Below are positions 6,859 to 14,894 of a stretch of 18,774 nucleotides of DNA, in pieces (within the stretch, counting starts at the first letter, position 1; the number at the start of each line of letters is the position of its first letter). Location: contig JAFGOG010000561.1 in assembly GCA_016926595.1 (NCBI GenBank), positions 1-18,774 on the forward strand. The letters run 5' to 3'. The DNA comes from Anaerolineae bacterium (GTDB taxonomy: Bacteria; Chloroflexota; Anaerolineae; JAAYZQ01). Under the pieces are notes generated by a model. That model was given only the letters and a program-made list of their open reading frames with translations, was not told where the DNA came from and searched no databases. The position numbers and the translations under genes were made by a program.

Positions 6859-8265
6859 ATGAACATCACCCTGGGCGTCATCGTCGGCATTCGAGGCTTC
6901 TTCCCCAAGCATCTGGCCGAAACAGGCCGGCAAGAGATGCTGCACGTGTTGGGCGAAGAAGGGATCGACGCGGTCATCCTGGACATCACCGACACCCCTC
7001 TCGGCGCGGTCGAGAGCCTGCGCGACGCTGCCGCGTGCGCCGCCCTCTTTCAGGCGCACCGGGCCGAGATCGACGGCATCCTCGTCACGCTGCCCAACTT
7101 TGGCGACGAGCGCGGCGTGGCGAACGCCATCCGCCTCGCCGGGTTGAACGTGCCGGTGCTGGTCCACGCCTTCCCCGACGAGAATGACAAGCTGACGGCG
7201 GCCGACCGGCGCGACAGCTTTTGCGGCAAGATGTCGTTGTGCAACAACCTGCGCCAGTGCGGCATCCCCTTCACCCTCACCACCCTGCACACCGTCGCCC
7301 CCGGCTCGGCGAGCTTCCGGCGCGATTTGCAGCGCTTCGCCGCCGTCTGCCGCATCGTGCGTGGCCTGCGCGGGGCACGGTTTGGCATGCTCGGCGCCAG
7401 GCCGGCGCCGTTCACCACCGTGCGCTTTAGCGAAAAGCTGCTCGAAAAGGCCGGCATCAGCGTCGAGGTGCTTGACCTGTCGGAGGCATTCGGCCGCGCC
7501 AGTCGCCTCGCCCCCGACGACCCGGATCTGGCGGCCAAAATCGCGGCCCTGCAGGGCTACGTCCGCACGGCCGGCACCCCGCTCGAAGCCCTGGACAGGA
7601 TGGCACGCTTTGCCGTGGTCACCGATCGTTGGATGGAGGAAAACCACCTGGTCGCCACCGCCGTGCAGTGTTGGACGTCGATGGAAGAGAACTTTGGCGT
7701 GGTTCCGTGCGCCGTGATGAGCATGATGAGCAACGCCCTCAAGCCGAGCGCGTGCGAGGCCGACATCGCCGGCGCCGTCGGCATGTATGCCATGACCCTC
7801 GCCTCGGGCCGGCCGAGCGCCCTGGTTGATTGGAACAACAACTATGGCGACGATCCCGACAAGGGCGTGATCTTTCACTGCAGCAACCTGCCCGCCGATT
7901 TTTTCCAAGAGCCTGAAATGTCGTTCCAGGAGATCATTGCCGGCAGCGTGGGCAAAGACAATACCTATGGCACCGTGGTCGGCCGGGTCAAGCCCGGCCC
8001 GTTCACCTACTGTCGTGTGTCCACCGACGACGAGCGCGGGCTCATCCGCGCTTACCTGGGCGAGGGAGAATTAACCGCCGACCCCCTCGACACGTTCGGC
8101 GGCTTTGGCGTGGTCGAAATTCCACACTTCCAGGACCTGCTGCGCCACATCTGTATCCACGGCTACGAGCACCATGTGGCCGTGAACCGGACCCAGGTGG
8201 CCGATGCCCTGGACGAGGCACTGACCAGGTACATGGGCTGGGAAGTCTACTTTCACAGGGCCTGA
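6859..8265 (+). CDS. L-fucose/L-arabinose isomerase-family protein, probable pentose isomerase
   Basis: This 468-aa cytoplasmic enzyme is of the FucI/AraA superfamily, closest in appearance to the short COG2407-type sugar isomerases rather than classical AraA. It has an N-terminal Rossmann-like region (MNITLGVIVGIRGFFP) and a metal site formed by Glu300 in SACEADIAGAV, Asp324 in ALVDWNNNYGDD, and a histidine in HGYEHHVAV (His438 or His439). These correspond to the Glu-Asp-His manganese ligands of L-fucose isomerase. It would convert an aldose (L-arabinose, from context, or D-arabinose/L-fucose) to the ketose that the FGGY kinase phosphorylates. The ATG follows the lacI stop by 1 bp, with GGAGA upstream. 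A gap of about 100 bp without a clear promoter separates it from the receptor gene. Family assignment is firm; the substrate is inferred from the neighbouring AraD and kinase. Confidence 0.88.
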   Translation: MNITLGVIVGIRGFFPKHLAETGRQEMLHVLGEEGIDAVILDITDTPLGAVESLRDAAACAALFQAHRAEIDGILVTLPNFGDERGVANAIRLAGLNVPVLVHAFPDENDKLTAADRRDSFCGKMSLCNNLRQCGIPFTLTTLHTVAPGSASFRRDLQRFAAVCRIVRGLRGARFGMLGARPAPFTTVRFSEKLLEKAGISVEVLDLSEAFGRASRLAPDDPDLAAKIAALQGYVRTAGTPLEALDRMARFAVVTDRWMEENHLVATAVQCWTSMEENFGVVPCAVMSMMSNALKPSACEADIAGAVGMYAMTLASGRPSALVDWNNNYGDDPDKGVIFHCSNLPADFFQEPEMSFQEIIAGSVGKDNTYGTVVGRVKPGPFTYCRVSTDDERGLIRAYLGEGELTADPLDTFGGFGVVEIPHFQDLLRHICIHGYEHHVAVNRTQVADALDEALTRYMGWEVYFHRA

Positions 8266-8366
8266 TGCCCACAGGAGGAAGGGATTGCTCCACGATAGAG
8301 ATTGAGCTTGAGCGGCTCCGGCAGCGCATTTGTGACTCTAAACAAAGAGGAAGGGAGAAGAAAGAA

Positions 8367-9362
8367 ATGAAGTTCTCGAAGAATTTGTACGTGTCCGTGC
8401 TGATGGTGTCATTGCTCGCGGCGACCCTGGTGCTTGCCGCCTGTGGTGGTAGCGCAGCGCCGGAAGAGGCAAGCTGCGCTCCCAACTGCAAGTATACCGA
8501 CATGACGTTCTGCTATCCGCAGCTCGGTGCCGAGAGTGACTGGCGCACGGCCAACACCGCTTCTTTCAAAGAGACGGCCGGCGAGCTGGGCGTCCGCCTG
8601 ATTTTCTCTGATGCGCAGCAAAAGCAGGAAAACCAGATTTCCGCCTTGCGGTCGTGCATCCAGCAAGAAGTTGACGTGATCGGCCTGCCCCCGGTGGTCG
8701 AAGATGGCTGGGATGCGGTGTTGACGGAAGCCAAGAATGCCGGCATCCCCGTCATTATCGTCGACCGCAGTGTCAGTGCCGATTCATCGCTGTACGCCGC
8801 GCACATCGGATCGAACATGGTCCTGGAAGGCGAACGAGCTGCCGAGGAGTTTAACAAAGCGATGCCCAACGGTGGTGCGGTTCTCGAGCTGTCGGGAACG
8901 ACAGGCTCCGGCGCCGCCGTGGGACGCGCGGAAGGCTTTCGCAACAAGCTTAACTCCAACATCACGATCCTTGACTCTCAGACCGGCAACTTTACCCGTG
9001 CGGAAGCGCTCCCTGTCATGCAGGCCTTCCTGCAGAAATACAAGCCAGGCGAGGATTTCCAGGGGATTTTCATCCACAATGATGACATGGGCATTGGCGC
9101 CATCGAAGCGCTCAAGGCCGCGGGCGTCAAGCCCGGCGATCTCTTTATCGTCTCGGTGGACGGCACCCGTGGTGGCTTCCAGGCCATGGTCGACGGCTGG
9201 TTCCAGGCTGATGTGGAGTGCAACCCACTGCTGGGACCACAAGTGTTGGAAATGGCTCTGAAGCTCATGAATGGCCAGACGATCGAGCGCGAAGTGCTCA
9301 CCAACGAGACGGTCTACTACCCGGATAATGCTGCCGAGCTGCTGCCGTCGCGCAAGTACTAG
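8367..9362 (+). CDS. ytfQ: Sugar ABC transporter substrate-binding lipoprotein (YtfQ-like)
   Basis: This 331-aa receptor has a lipoprotein signal: a basic N-terminus, a hydrophobic core and the lipobox LAAC with Cys26. The mature part strongly resembles YtfQ, the galactofuranose receptor of E. coli. Shared features include QLGAESDWRTAN, DAQQKQENQISALRS, VIIVDRS, HIGSNMVLEGE, SQTGNFTRAEALPVMQ, IHNDDMGIGAIEALK and a C-terminal TVYYP-like segment. The ATG at 8367 is chosen because it precedes the signal peptide and follows GAGGAAGGGAGAAG; the frame is open upstream to 8265 without coding character. The mature N-terminus holds three extra cysteines (37, 41, 49), possibly forming a disulfide. Related systems import galactofuranose or L-arabinose; the neighbouring arabinose-type enzymes favour a pentose here. 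Confidence 0.93.
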   Translation: MKFSKNLYVSVLMVSLLAATLVLAACGGSAAPEEASCAPNCKYTDMTFCYPQLGAESDWRTANTASFKETAGELGVRLIFSDAQQKQENQISALRSCIQQEVDVIGLPPVVEDGWDAVLTEAKNAGIPVIIVDRSVSADSSLYAAHIGSNMVLEGERAAEEFNKAMPNGGAVLELSGTTGSGAAVGRAEGFRNKLNSNITILDSQTGNFTRAEALPVMQAFLQKYKPGEDFQGIFIHNDDMGIGAIEALKAAGVKPGDLFIVSVDGTRGGFQAMVDGWFQADVECNPLLGPQVLEMALKLMNGQTIEREVLTNETVYYPDNAAELLPSRKY

Positions 9363-9407
9363 ACCAGGCGGTGAGGGCGCGGTCAACGCGCCTAGACGAA
9401 CCTGATG

Positions 9408-9446
9408 GATAGAGAAGCGGCGCGGACAAAACGTCGCTTCTCTATC
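9408..9446 (+). promoter_or_regulatory. Strong intergenic stem-loop after the receptor gene
   Basis: GATAGAGAAGCG (9408-9419) is perfectly complementary to CGCTTCTCTATC (9435-9446). The stem extends inward through a G-U and two G-C pairs to 15 bp with a short loop. No T-run follows, so it is unlikely to be a full terminator. Its place between the binding-protein gene and the ATPase gene is where many ABC operons carry a hairpin that protects or truncates the 5' transcript, favouring excess receptor. Confidence 0.65.
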
Positions 9447-9475
9447 GTACCAATAATCTCAGGCAGGTTGCTTCT

Positions 9476-10993
9476 ATGAACGATACAAATGATGTTGTCA
9501 GGATGTCGGGAATCACCAAATCCTTTCCTGGTGTGGTGGCCCTCGAGGACGTGGATTTTTGCCTGAGAAGAGAGGAGATCCATGCCCTGGTAGGAGAGAA
9601 TGGGGCGGGGAAATCCACCCTTATCAAAGTCTTGACGGGCGTGGAACAACCTGACAAGGGCACCATAGAGCTGGCCGGCAAGGTTATTCAGGTCCGATCG
9701 CCCCAGCACTCTCAAGAACTGGGCATCAGCACGGTTTATCAAGAAGTCAATCTCTGTACCAACATCTCTGTCGCCGAAAACATCATGCTGGGACGTGAGC
9801 CTCGCCGCTTTGGCGTCATTCACTGGCAAAAGATGAATGAACTGGCTCGCAAGGCGATCAACCGCCTGAGCATCGACGTCGACGTAACACAGCCCCTGGG
9901 AAATTATTCTGTAGCCATCCAACAGATGGTGGCCATTACCCGCGCGCTGGAAGTCCTGTCGGCCAGGGTGTTGATTTTGGACGAGCCTACCTCCAGCCTC
10001 GATATGCATGAAACGAACCTGCTCTTTGACGTGATGCGCAAATTAAAGAGTGAAGGTCTTGGCATTGTTTTCATCACCCATTTTCTGGATCAGGTCTACC
10101 AGGTCGCGGACCGGATCACCGTCCTTCGTAATGGCCGGCTGGTTGGCACATTTGATGCTGCTTCTCTGCCGCGCATGGAGCTGGTGGCCTGTATGTTGGG
10201 GCGCAGTTTGACCATGCTGGACGCGATGTCCAAGGAAAAAACCCAGGAGGAGGGCAAGCAAGAGGAGAAAGAACGCCTGGTGGAGGCCAAAGAGCTGGGC
10301 CGGAAAGGGTCAGTGGAGCCGCTGGACCTGGAGTTGTATGCCAGTGAGATCCTAGGCATCGCCGGTCTGCTCGGTTCTGGACGGACCGAGATGGCAGGGT
10401 TGATCTTTGGCATCAATTCTCCCGACAGCGGTTCGCTGGTCGTGAACGGCGAAAAGGTGAGCCGTTTCTCCCCCCTCGAATCGCTGAAACGAGGCATTGC
10501 CCTCTGCCCCGAAGACCGCAAGATGGAAGGAGTCGTGGGCGACCTGACCGTCCGTGAAAATATCGTCCTGGCCCTGCAAGCGCGTTATGGCTGGTTCAAA
10601 TTTCTCTCCACGGCCAGACAAAATGACATCGCCGGCAAGTATATCGAGTTGTTAGGCATCGCTACACCTTCTCCCGAGCAGTTGGTCAGGAATCTGAGCG
10701 GCGGCAATCAACAAAAAGTCATCCTTGCCCGTTGGCTGGCCACGGATCCCCGGGTCCTCATTCTGGACGAGCCCACCCGAGGCATCGATGTGGGCGCGAA
10801 AACAGAAATTCAGAAGCTGGTGATGCAATTGGCGGAGGAAGGCAAATCCTGTGTCTTTATCTCCTCTGAACTGGAAGAAGTAGTGCGTGTCAGCGACCGT
10901 GTGGCTGTCCTGCGCGATCGCAAGAAGGTTGCTGAATATGCCGGCAGCGTGGACGAAAAGACCCTGATTCAAGCCATGGCAGGAGAAGCATGA
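9476..10993 (+). CDS. ytfR: Sugar ABC transporter double ATPase (YtfR-like)
   Basis: This 505-aa protein has two fused nucleotide-binding domains, as in RbsA/YtfR-type importers (usual length about 500). The first domain has Walker A GENGAGKST (about 40-48), a relaxed signature region NYSVAIQQM and Walker B VLILDEPTSSLD. The second has a degenerate Walker A (GLLGSGRTE, about 297-305), an intact signature LSGGNQQK (about 406-413) and Walker B VLILDEPTRGIDVGAK. The asymmetry is normal for this family. A Lys/Glu-rich linker (about 251-272, SKEKTQEEGKQEEKERL) joins the halves. The ATG follows AGGCAGG. The last four bases overlap the start of the permease gene (ATGA), implying translational coupling. 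It powers uptake through the two permeases that follow. Confidence 0.95.
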   Translation: MNDTNDVVRMSGITKSFPGVVALEDVDFCLRREEIHALVGENGAGKSTLIKVLTGVEQPDKGTIELAGKVIQVRSPQHSQELGISTVYQEVNLCTNISVAENIMLGREPRRFGVIHWQKMNELARKAINRLSIDVDVTQPLGNYSVAIQQMVAITRALEVLSARVLILDEPTSSLDMHETNLLFDVMRKLKSEGLGIVFITHFLDQVYQVADRITVLRNGRLVGTFDAASLPRMELVACMLGRSLTMLDAMSKEKTQEEGKQEEKERLVEAKELGRKGSVEPLDLELYASEILGIAGLLGSGRTEMAGLIFGINSPDSGSLVVNGEKVSRFSPLESLKRGIALCPEDRKMEGVVGDLTVRENIVLALQARYGWFKFLSTARQNDIAGKYIELLGIATPSPEQLVRNLSGGNQQKVILARWLATDPRVLILDEPTRGIDVGAKTEIQKLVMQLAEEGKSCVFISSELEEVVRVSDRVAVLRDRKKVAEYAGSVDEKTLIQAMAGEA

Positions 10994-12081
10994 AAAAGAC
11001 ATCCTTTCTTGCAAAAATCCGTGACAGCCGCTTGTTCTGGCCGCTGGTAGCCTGGGTGCTTATTCTCATTTTCGATGCCATTGTCGAGCCCGAGTTCTTC
11101 GAGCTCGGCTTCATCGAAGACCCGGTCTACGGCAAACACCTGTACGGCAACCTGGTTGACATCTTTAACAACGGCGCGCCGCTCATGTTGGTAGCCATCG
11201 GCATGACCCTGGTGATCGCCACGGGCGGCGTCGACCTGTCGGTGGGTGCCGTCATTGCCATTTCGGCGGCCATGGGCGCTGTCTTGATCAACCCGGCGCT
11301 GGGCAACGAATTGATCACCAATGATATCTTGACCCGGAACGCGACGAATACCCCCTTACCCCTCATCATCCTGGCCGATCTGGCGGCCGGTACGCTGTGC
11401 GGTCTGTGGAACGGGTGGCTGGTTTCCAGGGCCAGAATCCAGCCGATGGTGGCCACGCTGATCTTGATGGTTGCCGGTCGCGGCATTGCCCAGCTCATTA
11501 CCAATGGGCAGATCATGACGATTTATTACACTCCCTATTTCTGGTTTGGCAATGGCTATATCCTGGGCTTGCCCGTCTCGATTTATATCGTGGCCGTAGT
11601 ATTGATCCTGGCCTGGCTGTTGGTGCGCAAGACCGCCATCGGCTTGTTCATCGAGTCGGTCGGGATCAATGCCAAATCGACTTTTTATAGCGGTATCAAC
11701 GAACGGAACGTCAAGCTGTTGGCCTACACCTTCTGCGGGTTCTGTGGCGCGATCGCCGGCCTGGTCCTCAGCTCCTACGTCCACAGCGCCGATGGCAACA
11801 ACAATGGCTTGAACTATGAACTGGATGCCATCCTGGCCGTGGTCGTGGGGGGGACCTTGATGACCGGTGGACGATTCTCCCTGCTGGCCAGTGTGATTGG
11901 CGCGGTCGTGATCTGGACCTTTACCGTTACGGTCTATAGCCTGGGTGTGCCGGCCAATGCCTTGTTAGCTGCCAAAGCCGTGTTGGTCTTGTTGGTTATC
12001 CTGCTCTACTCCGATTACTCGCGCCGCCTGACGAATCGATTATTCGAGCGAAGAGGTTTGCAACATGATACAGCGAGCTAG
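10990..12081 (+). CDS. ytfT: Sugar ABC transporter permease (YtfT-like)
   Basis: This 363-aa inner-membrane permease of the BPD_transp_2 (ribose/galactose) family has about eight to ten hydrophobic segments, including WPLVAWVLILIFDAI, the conserved GMTLVIATGGVDLSVGAV (71-88) and AVVVGGTLMTGGRFSLLASVIGA (about 289-311). It begins inside the ATPase stop codon and ends 17 bp inside the next permease, so the three genes are translated as a unit. The presence of two different permeases after one ATPase is the YtfT/YjfF arrangement, giving a heterodimeric channel. A polar loop with NATNTP between the early membrane segments is somewhat long. Confidence 0.94.
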   Translation: MKKTSFLAKIRDSRLFWPLVAWVLILIFDAIVEPEFFELGFIEDPVYGKHLYGNLVDIFNNGAPLMLVAIGMTLVIATGGVDLSVGAVIAISAAMGAVLINPALGNELITNDILTRNATNTPLPLIILADLAAGTLCGLWNGWLVSRARIQPMVATLILMVAGRGIAQLITNGQIMTIYYTPYFWFGNGYILGLPVSIYIVAVVLILAWLLVRKTAIGLFIESVGINAKSTFYSGINERNVKLLAYTFCGFCGAIAGLVLSSYVHSADGNNNGLNYELDAILAVVVGGTLMTGGRFSLLASVIGAVVIWTFTVTVYSLGVPANALLAAKAVLVLLVILLYSDYSRRLTNRLFERRGLQHDTAS

Positions 12082-13135
12082 GACCTTTGTGTCACGCTAT
12101 GGTTCACTGCTACTACCTGTTGCGGTTTTTCTCCTGGTTTACTTTGCCGGCAGCCGACTGTATCCTGTCATGCAAAAGCCCCAGGTGTTTTTTAATCTGT
12201 TCATCAATGACGGCAGCCTGCTCCTGGTGTCACTCGGGATGACGATGGTCATCCTGAGTGGCGGGGGTGGGATTGATCTTTCTGTAGGCGGCGTGATTGC
12301 TCTGACTGGCACCGCTTCCGCGGCGTTACTTCGCAGCGGGGTGAGCCCCTACGTTGTGCTCCCGCTGATGATCGTCATGGGTGTCGCATTGGGCGGCCTG
12401 ATGGGCTGGATGATTCAATATCTTCAAGTCCAGCCTTTTATTGCCACCCTGATGGGCCTTTTCTTTGCTCGCGGGATGGCTTACATCATCAGCCTGACTT
12501 CGGTGACCATTACCGATGATGTCTACAAGACCTTTGCCCTGACCCCCATCCACATTCCATTTATCGAAAAAGCATACATCTACCCTACCACCCTGGTTGG
12601 CCCCATCATGTTATTGGTCGCAATCTACCTGAGCTTTTTCACGCGCTTTGGTCGCACGATCTATGCCATGGGCAACAACGAACAATCCGCGCTCCTGATG
12701 GGGCTGCCTGTCGCTCGCACCAAGGTGATGGTTTATGCCTTCAGCGGCTTGTGCTCAGCGCTGGCCGGGATTGTCTTTAGCATGTCATTGCTGGCGGGCT
12801 ATGGACAACATGCCACCGGCATGGAGCTTGATTCCATTGCTGCGGTTGTGATCGGCGGAACTTCACTGAGCGGCGGCGTCGGCAACGTCCTTGGTACCTT
12901 GTTTGGTGTCCTGATCCACGGCACGATTGTGTCCATTCTGCAGTTCAATGGCACCTTGAGTTCATGGTGGACCAGGATCGGTGTGGGTGTGTTGACCTTG
13001 ATCGCGATCGGCATTCAAAGCATATTCTCTCTCAGGGCCAAGCGCTCCTATGCCGGTCACGAAAGGATCCCTTCAAAGGTACAGGCAGGGGATCAAGTCA
13101 CACCACCGCCGGTACAGCCCTCAATCTCAAATTGA
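12065..13135 (+). CDS. yjfF: Sugar ABC transporter permease (YjfF-like)
   Basis: This 356-aa second permease is of the same family, with the segment GMTMVILSGGGGIDLSVGG (58-76) and a late VIGGTSLSGGVGNVLGTLFGV motif. The usual form of the first motif is SGGIDLSVG, so two extra glycines appear to be inserted before the Ile-Asp. The hydrophilic C-terminal tail (RAKRSYAGHERIPSK onward) is cytoplasmic. The ATG lies within the end of the preceding gene, with AAGAGG about 10 bp upstream. It pairs with the YtfT-like permease. Confidence 0.94.
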   Translation: MIQRARTFVSRYGSLLLPVAVFLLVYFAGSRLYPVMQKPQVFFNLFINDGSLLLVSLGMTMVILSGGGGIDLSVGGVIALTGTASAALLRSGVSPYVVLPLMIVMGVALGGLMGWMIQYLQVQPFIATLMGLFFARGMAYIISLTSVTITDDVYKTFALTPIHIPFIEKAYIYPTTLVGPIMLLVAIYLSFFTRFGRTIYAMGNNEQSALLMGLPVARTKVMVYAFSGLCSALAGIVFSMSLLAGYGQHATGMELDSIAAVVIGGTSLSGGVGNVLGTLFGVLIHGTIVSILQFNGTLSSWWTRIGVGVLTLIAIGIQSIFSLRAKRSYAGHERIPSKVQAGDQVTPPPVQPSISN

Positions 13136-13158
13136 GCGCATCCGTGGCTCCGTATCTC

Positions 13159-13224
13159 CTCAATAATTGGGGGTTGGGGTGTGTGCGGGCACCGCACACA
13201 CCCCAACTCCCCACCTTTATTGAG
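13159..13224 (+). promoter_or_regulatory. Large intergenic hairpin between permease and kinase genes
   Basis: GTTGGGGTGTGTGCGG (13173-13188) pairs perfectly with 13192-13207 across a 3-nt loop. Beyond that a G-U pair and three G-C pairs extend the stem to 20 bp, and after a small internal loop CTCAATAA pairs with TTATTGAG (13217-13224). The whole is 66 nt. The base lacks a trailing T-run, so it may be a partial terminator, a processing site or a barrier to 3' exonucleases that separates transporter from enzyme mRNA levels. The rest of 13136-13266 holds nothing else recognised. Confidence 0.75.
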
Positions 13225-13266
13225 ATGATACGTGAGCAATGACAAATTCGCCAGGCTCCAGGTGAA

Positions 13267-14892
13267 ATGCGCAAGTCATGGGAGATGAATGTGGATCTTG
13301 AGACCATCGCTACAGCCATTGAGAGCGGCGGGACCGCACTGGGCATCGAGTTTGGTTCGACTCGCATCAAAGCAGTGCTGATTGGCGAGGATCACGCACC
13401 GATCGCATCGGGCAGCTACGAGTGGGAAAACCGGTACCAAAACGGCATCTGGACCTACAGCCTGGAAGAGATCTGGACAGGCTTGCAGGAAAGCTATCGA
13501 CAGCTCGGCCACGAGGTTTTTGAGCGCTATCACACGCCCCTCAATACGATGGGTGCCATCGGCTTCAGTGCCATGATGCACGGCTACATGGCCTTCGACA
13601 AGGACGGAGATCAGCTCGTCCCGTTTCGCACCTGGCGAAACACCATGACCGCACAGGCAGCAGAGGAGCTCACAGCGCTGTTCCAATTCAACATTCCTCA
13701 GCGTTGGAGCATTGCACATCTTTACCAGGCGATCTTGAACAGGGAACCCCACGTGGAGGATATCAGTTACTTGACCACGCTAGCAGGCTATGTCCATTGG
13801 CAACTGACCGGGCAGAAGGTGTTGGGCGTGGGCGAAGCATCAGGCATGTTCCCCATCGATAGCCAGGCCGGCGACTACCATGCGCGGATGATCGAGCTGT
13901 TCGACGCGCGGCTCAAAGCGGCCAAGATCCCCTGGAAGCTCCGGGACATCCTGCCCCGGGTCCTTTTCGCAGGGGATGCTGCCGGCCATCTCACTGCCGA
14001 AGGCGCACGCCGGCTCGATCCCGCGGGTGGACTCCAGGCGGGCATTCCCCTCTGCCCACCCGAAGGCGACGCAGGCACAGGCATGGTCGCGACCAACAGC
14101 GTTGCCGAGCGAACAGGCAATGTTTCCGCCGGGACATCCGTCTTTGCCATGATCGTTTTGGAAAAGCCCCTGTCGAACGTGCATCCCGAGATCGACATGG
14201 TGACGACGCCCGCAGGCAAGCCTGTAGCCATGGTTCATAGCAACAACTGCACCTCTGATCTCAATGCGTGGGTTGATCTGTTCCAGGAGTTCACCGCTGC
14301 GCTTGGTGTGGAGGTCAGTCAATCCAGGTTGTTTGAAATGTTGTATCAACAGGCGCTCAAAGGTGAGGCGGATGGCGGCGGGCTGCTGGCCTACAACTAT
14401 TTTTCGGGCGAGCACATCACGCACCTCGAGGAGGGCCGTCCCCTGCTTGTCCGTACCCCCGAAAGCCGTTTCACCCTCTCGAACTTGATGCGGGTGCACC
14501 TCTTCTCGGCGCTCGGTGCGTTGAAAATCGGATTAGACATTCTCTTTGAACAGGAGCAGGTCAAGATCGACCAGGTTCTTGGTCACGGGGGCTTTTTCAA
14601 AACAGAGCAAGTGGGTCAAAAGATCCTGGCGGCGGCCATGAATGTTCCTGTTTCTGTGATGGATACCGCGGGCGAGGGCGGCGCATGGGGGATCGCCTTG
14701 CTGGCCGCCTACATGCTCTACCAGGCAGAGAATGAACCCTTGGAGGCCTATCTCTCGGGCAAGGTTTTTGCAGGAGAGCATGGCAGGACGATCGCTCCCG
14801 ATCCGGGCGATGTCGCTGGCTTTGCGGCATTCATGGAACGCTACCGAAAGGGCCTGATCATCGAAAGAGCCGCCGTGGATGGGCTGAGATAA
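13267..14892 (+). CDS. FGGY-family carbohydrate kinase, probable L-ribulokinase
   Basis: This 541-aa cytoplasmic kinase has FGGY landmarks: the N-terminal phosphate loop [13 protein letters not shown] (26-38), a catalytic-type Asp268 in PEGDAGTG, the second phosphate loop [10 protein letters not shown] (284-293) and the adenosine motif [16 protein letters not shown] (467-482). [11 protein letters not shown] and FRTWRNT are characteristic of the subgroup. It looks like the group I recall as the non-classical ribulokinase AraK of clostridia rather than E. coli AraB, so L-ribulose is the likely substrate; xylulose is the alternative. The start is uncertain. ATG 13267 has a modest AGGTGAA upstream; ATG 13285 is in frame but its GGGAG is too close. 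The araD gene follows after 2 bp. Confidence 0.9.
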   Translation: MRKSWEMNVDLETIATAIESGGTALGIEFGSTRIKAVLIGEDHAPIASGSYEWENRYQNGIWTYSLEEIWTGLQESYRQLGHEVFERYHTPLNTMGAIGFSAMMHGYMAFDKDGDQLVPFRTWRNTMTAQAAEELTALFQFNIPQRWSIAHLYQAILNREPHVEDISYLTTLAGYVHWQLTGQKVLGVGEASGMFPIDSQAGDYHARMIELFDARLKAAKIPWKLRDILPRVLFAGDAAGHLTAEGARRLDPAGGLQAGIPLCPPEGDAGTGMVATNSVAERTGNVSAGTSVFAMIVLEKPLSNVHPEIDMVTTPAGKPVAMVHSNNCTSDLNAWVDLFQEFTAALGVEVSQSRLFEMLYQQALKGEADGGGLLAYNYFSGEHITHLEEGRPLLVRTPESRFTLSNLMRVHLFSALGALKIGLDILFEQEQVKIDQVLGHGGFFKTEQVGQKILAAAMNVPVSVMDTAGEGGAWGIALLAAYMLYQAENEPLEAYLSGKVFAGEHGRTIAPDPGDVAGFAAFMERYRKGLIIERAAVDGLR

Positions 14893-14894
14893 AC

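Noticed and set aside
8265..8366. Upstream in-frame start for the sugar receptor
   Set aside because: It would place 34 charged residues before a clear lipoprotein signal peptide. ATG 8367 has a strong purine-rich ribosome binding site.
8266..8366. Possible internal promoter before the receptor gene (TTGAGC with a weak -10)
   Set aside because: No acceptable -10 hexamer occurs at 16-18 bp spacing, and no GGTAAC operator unit is present.
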